From Lactobacillus sp. Sy-1 (GTDB lineage: Bacteria > Bacillota > Bacilli > Lactobacillales > Lactobacillaceae): a stretch of 64,000 nt of DNA. A model generated the notes under the pieces. That model was given only the letters and a program-made list of their open reading frames with translations. It did not search any database and was not told the DNA's origin. The translations under genes were made by a program, and so were the position numbers. Positions within the stretch are counted from its first letter, which is position 1; the number at the start of each line of letters is the position of its first letter. The stretch covers positions 1,364,001 through 1,428,000 of the forward strand of contig NZ_JACCIU010000001.1 in NCBI RefSeq assembly GCF_019303535.1, in the 5' to 3' direction. Positions 17,031 to 24,648 of this stretch are shown piece after piece.

Positions 17031-17446
17031 ATGGCATGTATCACTTCATACTTCGCTAAAAGTGGGGGAAAAGATATAAGTTTCAAATATATACAGGAAT
17101 CGATCAACAAACTGGTAAGCAAAAGCAAACAACCAGAAGAGGTTTCAAAACAAAAAAGGAAGCCTCATTAGGAGTTTCTAGGTTAACAGCTAAAATATCT
17201 AGTGGAGAATCTGATAGCGATAATAACATCACATTTGAAAAAGTATATAAACAATGGTATCAGGCTTACATTAATACTGTTCGTGAATCTACTTATGTCA
17301 GAACATACGTAATGTTTAGAAATCATATTCTAAAGCACTTTGGAAATAAGAGAATTCGTACTATGTAAAATAAATGAAATTCAAAATGCTGTTAAAAATT
17401 AAATTATGGAAAATGGAACTGCAACCCGTCAGATGAACATCAGATG
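17031..17446 (+). pseudogene. Decayed tyrosine recombinase (phage-type integrase)
   Basis: An excellent AGGAGG site precedes the ATG at 17031, but the frame breaks after about 12 codons near the G-run at 17061-17066. The shifted frame reads WGKRYKFQIYTGIDQQTGK, then TTRRGFKTKKEA, then FEKVYKQWYQAYINTVRE and FGNKRIRTM. This is the arm-binding and core-binding N-terminus of a phage or ICE integrase. A second shift then gives KINEIQNAVKN, and further stops follow. The catalytic domain is absent. Two frameshifts and the truncation mark a dead gene of the ssrA-linked element. Confidence 0.85.
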
Positions 17447-17482
17447 GCCATTTTGCTATCATTTTTTGCTGATGGCAGTTTC

Positions 17483-17511
17483 TTGATTTCAAACTCGATT
17501 CTCTGTATATT
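17483..17511 (+). promoter_or_regulatory. Promoter of the RT-associated RNA
   Basis: TTGATT (17483-17488) and TATATT (17506-17511) are separated by 17 bp and would start transcription near 17518. The next gene start is over 300 nt away, so the transcript would begin with the structured RNA. Confidence 0.6.
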
Positions 17512-17517
17512 AGATAT

Positions 17518-17809
17518 ACTTAATGCAATAGTACTTCCAGCGGTACTAGTTTTCCTTCGGGAATGAAGCGTTGAACTACTTTAATTTTAGTAAGTCATTA
17601 TGTCGATCTTAATGATATTAAATTTAGAAGGTGCGAAAAGCTTTCGTACCCGGATAGCGAAATTGATTATCGGAGCTCCACGGGCTGGAATTATTTTGAT
17701 TAATAATTGTGCCATAGCATTAGACACTGTCAGCTACTTTTTGCGATTCTATCCGTCGTATGTTGACAGATGATTTCCGATGGGCCTGCATTTTGTGGGC
17801 CTTTTTTTA
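17518..17809 (+). ncRNA. Structured non-coding RNA preceding the reverse transcriptase
   Basis: About 290 nt without a credible gene carry many helices: TAGTAC/GTACTA (17529-17548); TTCC/GGAA closed by a UUCG tetraloop (17552-17563); TCATT/AATGA (17595-17615); a 9-bp helix GGTGCGAAA/TTTCGTACC with a 3-nt loop (17630-17650); a long-range helix CGGATAG/CTATCCG (17651-17657 with 17749-17755); AATTATT/AATAATT (17689-17708); and CTGTCA/TGACAG (17727-17732 with 17764-17769). The RNA ends with a terminator hairpin GGCCTGCA/TGTGGGCC plus T7 (17783-17808). The RT ribosome binding site follows at once. It may be the template or cofactor RNA of the RT, by analogy with DRT2, DRT9 and retrons. Ends are estimated. 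Confidence 0.65.
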
Positions 17810-17828
17810 TTTTCTAGGGGTGAATAAT

Positions 17829-19316
17829 ATGGATAAAACAAAGTCGAAGCCAAACATCGGTCAAAAGTGGTATAAGCATTTTGATCGGATTTTAAGTGAC
17901 AAAACCGCTAACCAGTTTTACGAATCCGTTGTACTAGATGCGGATAAAGTAGTTAAGTACCGATTTCACCCGTTCATTTTACGTTATCAAGAAAGCAAGA
18001 TTTACCATCGGGCCCAGCGGAATCACCGTTCTTACGTTGATTATAAAAAGCGCCCGATTTCATTGGTTGCTCACCACGATGAGTTAGTTTATTCGCACTA
18101 TTCAGCTACGTTAAACGACAGCTACGAAGATTATCTTGACCGAAACCACCTCTTCAAAGTTCCAACCGCCTACCGGAAACGACTTAAGGGGTCTAACATC
18201 ACCGCCGCCAAGGAAATTTTTGATGCAATCGTGAACCTGGATGACTGTTGGATCATCAAGGGCGACTTCAAGCATTTTTTCGACAACATTAGGCATTCAA
18301 TTTTACGCAAGAACCTTTGTAAGGTTCTAAACGTCACGAAATTACCAGCCGATTGGGCGGCAATTTTTAAATCATTGACCAAGTACCGGTATGTCAAAAA
18401 AACCGAGCTAGAACCCGCTATGAAGGTAGTTTTTCCTGAGCGTAACAAAAGTGATTACTACACCAAAAGTCACCAGGAGCTAGGCACCTTGCTGCATTCT
18501 GGACAGGTAAAATTGTACGGTCCAAACCAACTAGGCATCCCCCAAGGTACCGCCATCAGCGCCGTCCTCGCAAACATCTACATGGTTGAATTAGATGCCA
18601 AGATTAACCAACTAGTTGCCGCAGCTGGCGGAATCTACCGCCGCTACTCCGATGACTTCGTGATCGTTATTCCTAAGGCCGCCCATCAAACAGAAGCCGC
18701 ACTAGATGATTTTATCACTACCGTTAAGACAGTTTGTAGCACCGCGACCAAGTTGACGATTGAAACGCATAAAACTAAGGTGTTTAGCTACCGTTCAGTT
18801 GACGGGATTAACCGCAAGTTCGATCACCAGTTCCACCCCGCATGGTTTGACTACCTGGGTTTCTTATTCAACGGCAAAGTTGTTAGAATGCGTCCTAAAT
18901 CAATTTATAAGTTCCACTATAAAAGTAAGAAAATGTTGCGCCACATCCGCAAATCACAAGTCGATCGGTTCAAGTTCGAAAACCAAAAAAGTTTCGATTG
19001 GAACGTTCACTTTCACAAGGTCTGGTTTAAAAACGCAATTGTGGATTGTGAAAATTCGGAATTTAAGCAGCTGCTAGTTAAGACCCGCATCAATAAGGAT
19101 CGGCAAATCCTATCCCATAACATTCCACAAAAAAGGATTGCCACTAAAATGTACCTCACCCACAGGCGGTATGGCGAAAAATACTCAATGGTGGGTTACG
19201 CCAAACGGGCTCAGCGAATAATGAGTTCCCAAAATAATAAGTACCAGGTCCAAATTTGGCAACCAATTAGTGATCAGATTACCAAGAATCAGAGGTATAG
19301 GAAAGGTCTGTTTTAG
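17829..19316 (+). CDS. Reverse transcriptase, stand-alone, candidate antiphage RT (unknown group)
   Basis: The 495-residue protein has all core RT motifs: motif A DFKHFFDNI near residue 145, motif B GIPQGTAISAVLANIYM near 240, the catalytic box YRRYSDDFVIVI near 280 (YSDD, a variant of YxDD), and motif E FDYLGFLFNGKVVRMRPKS near 340. About 140 basic C-terminal residues without a recognised domain follow. It lacks the maturase/HNH parts of group II intron RTs and has no retron-type VTG landmark that I can see. The ATG at 17829 has AGGGGTGA upstream; an in-frame start at 17760 would run through the RNA terminator. Its setting (structured RNA upstream, integrase remnant, ssrA) fits the UG/DRT class of defence RTs. 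Group membership cannot be settled by eye. Confidence 0.88.
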   Translation: MDKTKSKPNIGQKWYKHFDRILSDKTANQFYESVVLDADKVVKYRFHPFILRYQESKIYHRAQRNHRSYVDYKKRPISLVAHHDELVYSHYSATLNDSYEDYLDRNHLFKVPTAYRKRLKGSNITAAKEIFDAIVNLDDCWIIKGDFKHFFDNIRHSILRKNLCKVLNVTKLPADWAAIFKSLTKYRYVKKTELEPAMKVVFPERNKSDYYTKSHQELGTLLHSGQVKLYGPNQLGIPQGTAISAVLANIYMVELDAKINQLVAAAGGIYRRYSDDFVIVIPKAAHQTEAALDDFITTVKTVCSTATKLTIETHKTKVFSYRSVDGINRKFDHQFHPAWFDYLGFLFNGKVVRMRPKSIYKFHYKSKKMLRHIRKSQVDRFKFENQKSFDWNVHFHKVWFKNAIVDCENSEFKQLLVKTRINKDRQILSHNIPQKRIATKMYLTHRRYGEKYSMVGYAKRAQRIMSSQNNKYQVQIWQPISDQITKNQRYRKGLF

Positions 19317-19370
19317 AATTAAAAACTGATAACGTCCAATTTGTTCACTACTAAGTCTTTAACCACAAAA

Positions 19371-19415
19371 CCCTCATTCAACGAACGTAAAGTTCAAAGA
19401 ATGAGGGCTTTATTT
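19371..19415 (+). terminator. Terminator after the RT gene
   Basis: CCCTCATTC pairs with GAATGAGGG, with an inner GAAC/GTTC helix, followed by CTTTATTTT. Confidence 0.85.
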
Positions 19416-19431
19416 TACTAGAATCAATTTA

Positions 19432-19889
19432 ATCATCAAACTTCAATATTCTAGTCTGAAAATCATGCTCACTTAATTCAATCACTCTAACTCCACGATC
19501 AAGCGATCCGTAACAGTTATACCCGGTTACATTACCATAATCCAGGTAAACCCCATTATATTGAGCAGTAAAGTTATTATCATGATCATGACCAGTAAAT
19601 AGTGCCTTAACGTTTCCCTTTCTTAAGACACTATATAAAAAGCCAGAGTTTATTTCAGACGAGCATACTGCTTCATCATTGACTCCAGAAATAATATTTT
19701 TGAGCCGCAAGTTTGTACTCTGGAAGCGGAATGTGTAGAAACCCTAAATCTAAATTAGATGCATTCCGAAATAATTGTTTGTTCATTATTAGAAGTTTTA
19801 CCTCCTTGAGAACTACTACTGGAACAACCTGCAAGAGTCATAGCGATAGAAAGTCCTGAGACCAAAGTTAAAACTTTATGTTTGAACAT
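19432..19889 (-). pseudogene. Broken secreted metallophosphoesterase lipoprotein
   Basis: The ATG at 19889 (AGGAG upstream) begins a good lipoprotein signal peptide with lipobox LAGC and a Ser-rich linker, but the frame stops at about 19755 after only ~45 residues. Other frames then give LGFLHIPLPEYKLAA and, after another shift, the C-terminal end GNVKALFTGHDHDNNF with NGVYLDYGNVTGYNCYG. That is the GHDH metal-binding end of a purple-acid-phosphatase-like phosphoesterase. The middle, including the N-terminal metal motifs, is deleted. It is a remnant with at least one large deletion and one frameshift. Confidence 0.8.
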
Positions 19890-19979
19890 GTCATTGACAC
19901 TCCTAAAATAATTTATTTTTAGATATGAGTATCGAATCAAATTTAAATCACTTTTCATAGCCAAAAACAATATTATCAT

Positions 19980-20399
19980 TGGCTTGTAAATTTATCATCA
20001 AATATTCAAAAGGTATAAAAATTAATGGTAATAACTTGTTTCAATGCAAAAAATGAATAACATTACTTAATTAATGCTTTTTATTCACTATTTTTCAATT
20101 TAAAACTAATAAATATTAATTTTAGCATCAAAAAAGTTTGTTTTTTTGCTGATTGTTCTTATTTAAAAATTATACTTTTGTAACATCAATGTAATTTTTA
20201 AAATTATTAACTTTGCAAATAAGGATTATAAACACCTGGATTTAAGGCTTTTTAATGTAAAAATATCATTACAAAAGTTAATTTATGGTTCAATTACATC
20301 TTTTGATTCAATTTTATAATAAAAACTACAAGTATAATTTGATATAATAGTACTATCTGTTTAAAATATCAAAAAATAATTATTAGGTGGTATCCTTAT
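19980..20399. other. Long AT-rich intergenic region
   Basis: No gene is seen over about 420 nt. The stretch is extremely AT-rich with repeated ATTACAAAAGTTAAT-like words and carries a TATAAT-like box near 20343 that may serve the downstream secreted protein gene. Confidence 0.4.
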
Positions 20400-21683
20400 A
20401 TGAATCCAATTAGAAAACAATTCTTTAAGAAAAGCAAAAAAATTACGTTTGCCATAATTGCAATCTCTTCAATTTACACAACTACAGCGTGGTCTTTTGA
20501 ACATCCCGTCATTTCATCAGCAAACACGATTGATATTAATAATAATGGCTATGGTAATGTTGCTAATAGTGCGGCTAGTGCTGCCGATAGCTATAATAGT
20601 AAAATTCACGGCCTTAGTGATTTCCCTTATATGCTAAGTGGAGATTTATCTGATGCAATGAAGTTTAATGAAGAGGCGCAAAGCGCTGCCGAAAGAGCTA
20701 ATAATCCAGGCGCTAGTGATAGTGAGAAATACTCCGCAGCTTATACTGCTCTTTTCAAATTAAAAATTTTAGAAAATCTTTATAACAGAGATTCACAAAC
20801 GATCCAAAATCTAAATGAAGCGGGTGGGATTGATGCTAATAGATTTTATCTAGAACGTGGTGGTATATACAGCTTTATTCCTCATAGTGCTGTCGAGGTC
20901 TATTCAGATGGTAGAAAAGCTGAAGAGGTAGAAATCACTAACCAACTCGATCAAATCAAAAATAAATTACAAAGTGAGTCTAAAGTCAATAGTCAAAGTA
21001 GTAGTGTAGAGAATAACTCATCTACAAACCATTCCGAATTCAATTACCAACCTAGATCCGCTGTTAGTTCATATTCAGAGTATGATGATTTCGACTATCA
21101 AAGTTCCTCAGCCCCTGCATCTTATGTTTACCAAAATACTAGTAACGAATGGACTTCTCACAGCAATCCAGCTACTTCGTTACAAAATCACTCCAATCCT
21201 GATAATTTCATGAACAACCAATATCAACTAAATAACAACTTCATGAATACTACAAACCAACCAAATCCTAATGATTCTACAAATAACCAAAATCAAACAA
21301 ACGTTACCAATCCAGCTCCATCAAATAACGAAGCCCAATCAGATAATCATTCATTAACTCCGCAGCCATCTAATTCTGCAACCCAACATTCAAGTACAAG
21401 TCAAGTTAATAGCAAAGCTAGCGTTGATACCCATAGTTCTGGAAATCGTAAACAGATAATTAAAGATGTTAACAAATCTAAAGCTAAGCAGCAGACAAAA
21501 GCTAAGCAACAAGCAAAGTCGAAACAGAATGCTATTAACAGTCAAATTAAAAAGTTCCAAGGTCAACTTAATAAGTTAAAACAACAACTTAAGAAGGCCA
21601 AGGGTAAGCAACAATCAAAAAAGATTAACGCCCAATTGATCAAGATTACCCAAAAGATTCAAAATCTAATTAAACAAAGATAA
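20400..21683 (+). CDS. Secreted Asn/Ser-rich protein with lysine-rich coiled-coil tail
   Basis: The 427-residue protein has a signal peptide (basic start, hydrophobic core to about residue 40), an Ala/Asn-rich helical segment of about 150 residues, a long low-complexity Asn/Ser/Pro/Gln linker (about 195-345) and a ~75-residue Lys/Gln-rich coiled-coil tail. No LPxTG or transmembrane anchor is present. Its layout parallels the 318-residue protein at 15959-16915, although the globular parts do not obviously align. AGGTGG supports the start. It is AT-rich like the rest of the island. The function is unknown; a surface-associated or biofilm role is only a guess. Confidence 0.82.
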   Translation: MNPIRKQFFKKSKKITFAIIAISSIYTTTAWSFEHPVISSANTIDINNNGYGNVANSAASAADSYNSKIHGLSDFPYMLSGDLSDAMKFNEEAQSAAERANNPGASDSEKYSAAYTALFKLKILENLYNRDSQTIQNLNEAGGIDANRFYLERGGIYSFIPHSAVEVYSDGRKAEEVEITNQLDQIKNKLQSESKVNSQSSSVENNSSTNHSEFNYQPRSAVSSYSEYDDFDYQSSSAPASYVYQNTSNEWTSHSNPATSLQNHSNPDNFMNNQYQLNNNFMNTTNQPNPNDSTNNQNQTNVTNPAPSNNEAQSDNHSLTPQPSNSATQHSSTSQVNSKASVDTHSSGNRKQIIKDVNKSKAKQQTKAKQQAKSKQNAINSQIKKFQGQLNKLKQQLKKAKGKQQSKKINAQLIKITQKIQNLIKQR

Positions 21684-21692
21684 TTACAATTA

Positions 21693-21739
21693 AAAAGGAG
21701 TTAGCTGTTCACTTAATAGTGAGCAACTAACTCCTTTTC
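21693..21739 (+). terminator. Terminator
   Basis: AAAAGGAGTTAG pairs with CTAACTCCTTTT, extended by TGTTCAC/GTGAGCA in the inner stem. It follows the secreted protein gene. Confidence 0.9.
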
Positions 21740-21893
21740 CTATCTAAATGGATTCATGCAAATGAACTCAACCAAATTCACCATATTAATACCGTTACCA
21801 ACTGATTCAAACCTCTTAACAATATTTTAAGTGCTTCATAATTACGCAACGATAGCTCCAACCAAATAGTTACGGTTTTCTATCTAACCTATC

Positions 21894-23000
21894 TCAATGG
21901 TTAGATTCCCTCAATTTATGCAAAAACACCTTTTCAAACAATTCAGCTCGCTGCAAAAATTGAGCGTTACTGACATTCATCGATAAATTAGGATTACCCC
22001 AAAATGCCATTGTGGAACCAATCAAGTTCTTACTATTATCATTTTGATCAAGAGTGGGATTCCATGTTTGAACCGACCAAGAATTTAAGCGGTTCCTAAA
22101 ATAATTCAATGAAAAATTATTCATCCCCTTCTTACTACCACTAACATAATTACTTTCGCCATTCATATTTATAACATTAAAATCATTATTAGTTAACTGT
22201 GGCATGGTGGCATGATTATTTTTATCTTCTAACTGGCGTTGCGTGGGCGACCACGGATCATAATATGACCAATAATTAATTGTAATATCTTTATCATAGT
22301 GACTCAATAAACTACTGTTAAATGAATCGTTATAAAGCATTAATTTCAATCCATTTTGTTTTACAAACTGATTCAACTGATTATCAAAATTAACCGCCTG
22401 CATTTGATTATATTCACTATTACCAATTGCATATTCATCTCCACCAAAACTAAAATAGTTTCTTTTGGGGGTTAACTTCAAATATTCATCCGTTAAACGC
22501 ATTAAGTATTCAACCGTTTCCGAATTATTGATATTAAACTGTGTATCATCGTAAAGTAATTTCTTTTGTTGCGAAACCGTTGTGTGCCGCTTTATTAATT
22601 TAATCCACTCTTGACTATGCCCTGGTAAATCAATTTCTGGCACCACTTGCACGCCCTGACGTTTCCCAAAGCTAATTACCTGCTTCAATTGTTGTAATGA
22701 CCATCGTTTGTCGTCTGCCTTTAAACCTAAAAAATGATTTTCAACCATAATTTTTTGATTATCACTTAAATGCAGAATTACTAGATTACCTCCCTGATGC
22801 TTAATTTCATTTAGATTTGCTTCTACCGTTTTGGGTGTAAGTTGCATTCTTGAGACATCAATTAAAACGCCCCTAACTAGGTTAGGACTTGATTCCGCTT
22901 TTGTGTAACCAGTAAATAAAATCAATATCGTTACAGCCATAGTAGTTAACAATAATTGCCAGGTACTAATTAAACCACGTCTTTTACCAGTCATTCCCAT
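21894..23000 (-). CDS. GH20 beta-N-acetylhexosaminidase, dispersin B-like, membrane-anchored or secreted
   Basis: The 368-residue protein begins with a hydrophobic segment (about residues 13-32) serving as signal or anchor. It then shows the GH20 landmarks HLSDNQ (77-82), PEIDLPGH (121-128) and the catalytic Asp-Glu pair in GGDEY (D188, E189). Single-domain length, the order of these motifs and NYWSYYDPWSP resemble dispersin B, which cleaves poly-beta-1,6-N-acetylglucosamine. The likely role is hydrolysis of GlcNAc-containing exopolysaccharide or glycans at the cell surface. GGAGG at proper distance supports the ATG at 23000. Confidence 0.88.
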   Translation of the reverse strand: MGMTGKRRGLISTWQLLLTTMAVTILILFTGYTKAESSPNLVRGVLIDVSRMQLTPKTVEANLNEIKHQGGNLVILHLSDNQKIMVENHFLGLKADDKRWSLQQLKQVISFGKRQGVQVVPEIDLPGHSQEWIKLIKRHTTVSQQKKLLYDDTQFNINNSETVEYLMRLTDEYLKLTPKRNYFSFGGDEYAIGNSEYNQMQAVNFDNQLNQFVKQNGLKLMLYNDSFNSSLLSHYDKDITINYWSYYDPWSPTQRQLEDKNNHATMPQLTNNDFNVINMNGESNYVSGSKKGMNNFSLNYFRNRLNSWSVQTWNPTLDQNDNSKNLIGSTMAFWGNPNLSMNVSNAQFLQRAELFEKVFLHKLRESNH

Positions 23001-23135
23001 TTCTATCCTCCAATGAATAAGAAACTACCCTCAAAATAAAATCGCGTTCAAAGTAAAAAAATAATTCAAGACCCTTAATCAATCCAAAGTGTTAATTAGT
23101 TACTTGGACATGTTTTCGAGTTAACTCCTTAAACA

Positions 23136-23173
23136 AAAAAGTCCCTTATCAAAAAGACGAAAGGACTTTTAGC
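23136..23173 (-). terminator. Terminator after the UPF0145 gene
   Basis: On the minus strand AAAAGTCCTT pairs with AAGGGACTTTTTT around an AT-rich loop. Confidence 0.8.
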
Positions 23174-23247
23174 GCATAAATAGCTACACTTAAATTAGCA
23201 ATCACAATCCAAATTAAATAGCTGAAAATAATCAAATTAATAAATCG

Positions 23248-23559
23248 CTATTCCACAAACTTAACCGCCGTCCCATACGCCGCCACCGTCTGCATATCAT
23301 TTCCAATCGATCCAGAATCAAACCGCATCACTACGACTGCATCCGCACCCATCTTTTCAGCATTATCCTTCAATCGTTGAACCGATTCGTCCCGAGCATC
23401 TTCTAACATCTTAGTGTATCCCTTAATTTCACCACCAAATAAATTCTTAACGCCAGCGGCCATGTTACTTCCGATGTTCCGCGATTGCGTTGTCATACCA
23501 AAGACTTCACCAATTACTTCGTACTTCTTGCCAATATTTTCAGTAGTTGATACTAACAT
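23248..23559 (-). CDS. YbjQ/UPF0145 family protein
   Basis: The 103-residue protein has the family start ([21 protein letters not shown]), the [11 protein letters not shown] segment and the terminal [13 protein letters not shown]...AYGTAVKF. These are small pentameric-ring cytosolic proteins of unknown function, sometimes called heavy-metal-binding domain proteins. It stands alone with its own terminator. Confidence 0.92.
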   Translation of the reverse strand: MLVSTTENIGKKYEVIGEVFGMTTQSRNIGSNMAAGVKNLFGGEIKGYTKMLEDARDESVQRLKDNAEKMGADAVVVMRFDSGSIGNDMQTVAAYGTAVKFVE

Positions 23560-23671
23560 CTAAACCATTCCAATCTATGTAAATTATTAATTCATAAGCT
23601 TATTTTCAACCAGCCACCACCCTAAGTCAATTATTTTCAAAAAATATTTTTATTATTTATTTATAATTATA

Positions 23672-23700
23672 TTGCAATTATTTTCTAACTGGAATATAAT
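23672..23700 (+). promoter_or_regulatory. Promoter of the leader peptide/PEP-mutase operon
   Basis: TTGCAA (23672-23677) and TATAAT (23695-23700) with a 17-bp spacer place the transcription start near 23707, giving a ~320-nt leader before the first structural gene. Confidence 0.75.
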
Positions 23701-23733
23701 CAATTTCAACAAATCAGAAAAGAGGTTTTTACT

Positions 23734-23871
23734 ATGTTAAATCAAATTCATAAATCAATTTCAAAAATGAATGCCTCCGCAGCTTCAGTCGTCGTCTCAG
23801 TTCAAGTCGTCGTGTCAGTCGTTAACGATCATGATCTGAGCAAGCCGAAGATGAGGACTATTTTAGCATAG
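23734..23871 (+). CDS. Valine-rich leader peptide (45 aa)
   Basis: AGAGG precedes an ATG that opens a 45-codon frame ending with TAG at 23869-23871. Its centre reads ASVVVSVQVVVSVVND, with nine valines in sixteen residues, most of them GTC codons. The stop lies 12 nt before the first of four mutually complementary RNA strands that end in an intrinsic terminator. This arrangement looks like a classical attenuation leader sensing charged tRNA-Val. Alternatively it is a small hydrophobic peptide with its own function. No homologue is known to me. Confidence 0.6.
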   Translation: MLNQIHKSISKMNASAASVVVSVQVVVSVVNDHDLSKPKMRTILA

Positions 23872-23882
23872 TCAAAATCAAA

Positions 23883-23991
23883 ATCCGCACAGGTCATGTA
23901 ATAAGAGCTGTGTGGATAAATTCTGAAAATCGATCGTTTTAAGGGAATTTATAATCCGTACAGCTACTTAATAGCCTGTACGGATTTTTTG
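23883..23991 (+). promoter_or_regulatory. Four-strand transcription attenuator
   Basis: Strand 1 ATCCGCACAG (23883-23892) pairs with strand 2 CTGTGTGGAT (23908-23917). Strand 3 ATCCGTACAG (23954-23963) pairs perfectly with strand 4 CTGTACGGAT (23976-23985), which is followed by T6 and forms a terminator. Strands 2 and 3 can also pair over all ten positions (two G-U), giving a mutually exclusive antiterminator. In addition AACGATC (in the leader gene) can pair with GATCGTT (23932-23938). The pairings are seen in the sequence; the regulatory role is inferred. Confidence 0.65.
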
Positions 23992-24029
23992 TTTGCTAAA
24001 AATTATTAATTCTAAAGGACGTGGTGATT

Positions 24030-24629
24030 ATGAAATCAAAATCAGTGTTAGCAATTGCAAAGGCAAAGTCAGTTTTATCAGCACCCGAAGTCTTAAACAA
24101 CGAAGATAGCGAAGCCTTCTTATTATCGGGAAGCGCCCTATCATATCAATTACTGGGTGAACATAACGAGGGGTTACTATCCCTTTCCGAAATGCTCAGA
24201 TACTTCGACTATCTAAGAATTTTAACGGATAAACCATTCATCATCGATGGGCAAGCTGGATTTGGCAATCCACTTAATACCTTCTATTCAGTTAAAGCAA
24301 TGGAAAACCACGGTGCCGACATAATTTTAATCAACGACCAAAAACATCCATCACATAGCTCCACCAACAAACAAATTCATGAAACCCTTCCCGAGCTAGC
24401 CGGTAAATTAAAAGCCGCTCTCGACTCACATAGTTCCAAATATTCTGCCATTTGGCTCAAACTTGACTGCTTAGCCGAATATCGCACCACCGAAGCAAAA
24501 CAACGAATTCAACTAGCGCAAGCATTAGGAATTCACGACATATTAATTGATCAAAGTGCCGACTTCCCGACATATGAAGGAATCAAATTCCACCACTTTG
24601 ATTATCAAAACCAATCCATCTTAGACTAA
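24030..24629 (+). CDS. Degenerate isocitrate lyase/PEP mutase family protein
   Basis: The 199-residue protein resembles the PEP-mutase/isocitrate-lyase barrel in its central part: FIIDGQAGFGNPLNTFYSV matches the family D.DTGYG...N block, and GADIILINDQKHPSHSS occupies the EDQ..PK+CGH block. The metal-binding EDQ glutamate reads Asn and the KRCGH catalytic loop is absent. It is also shorter than the usual ~290 residues, so it is probably a non-catalytic partner or a decaying paralogue of the next gene. The ATG at 24030 has AAAGGA upstream; in-frame GTG codons at 24021 and 24024 are alternatives. It is the first gene after the attenuator. Confidence 0.7.
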   Translation: MKSKSVLAIAKAKSVLSAPEVLNNEDSEAFLLSGSALSYQLLGEHNEGLLSLSEMLRYFDYLRILTDKPFIIDGQAGFGNPLNTFYSVKAMENHGADIILINDQKHPSHSSTNKQIHETLPELAGKLKAALDSHSSKYSAIWLKLDCLAEYRTTEAKQRIQLAQALGIHDILIDQSADFPTYEGIKFHHFDYQNQSILD

Positions 24630-24648
24630 TCGACAAGGAGTGATCAAC

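Noticed and set aside
14930-17450. Second copy of the ssrA 3' end that would mark an attR site
   Set aside because: I looked for repeats of the CCCGCCGACTCCA end and found none in the window by eye. The element may be truncated or the site may lie elsewhere.
17760-17828. Upstream in-frame start for the reverse transcriptase (23 extra residues)
   Set aside because: The extension runs through the terminator hairpin and has no ribosome binding site; the ATG at 17829 has AGGGGTGA at good spacing.
23118-23127. GAGTTAACTC, identical to the dyad core of the MerR operator at 39661-39691
   Set aside because: There is no TTGAC box at the required distance and no -10; the site lies between a terminator and the hexosaminidase gene and is probably chance.
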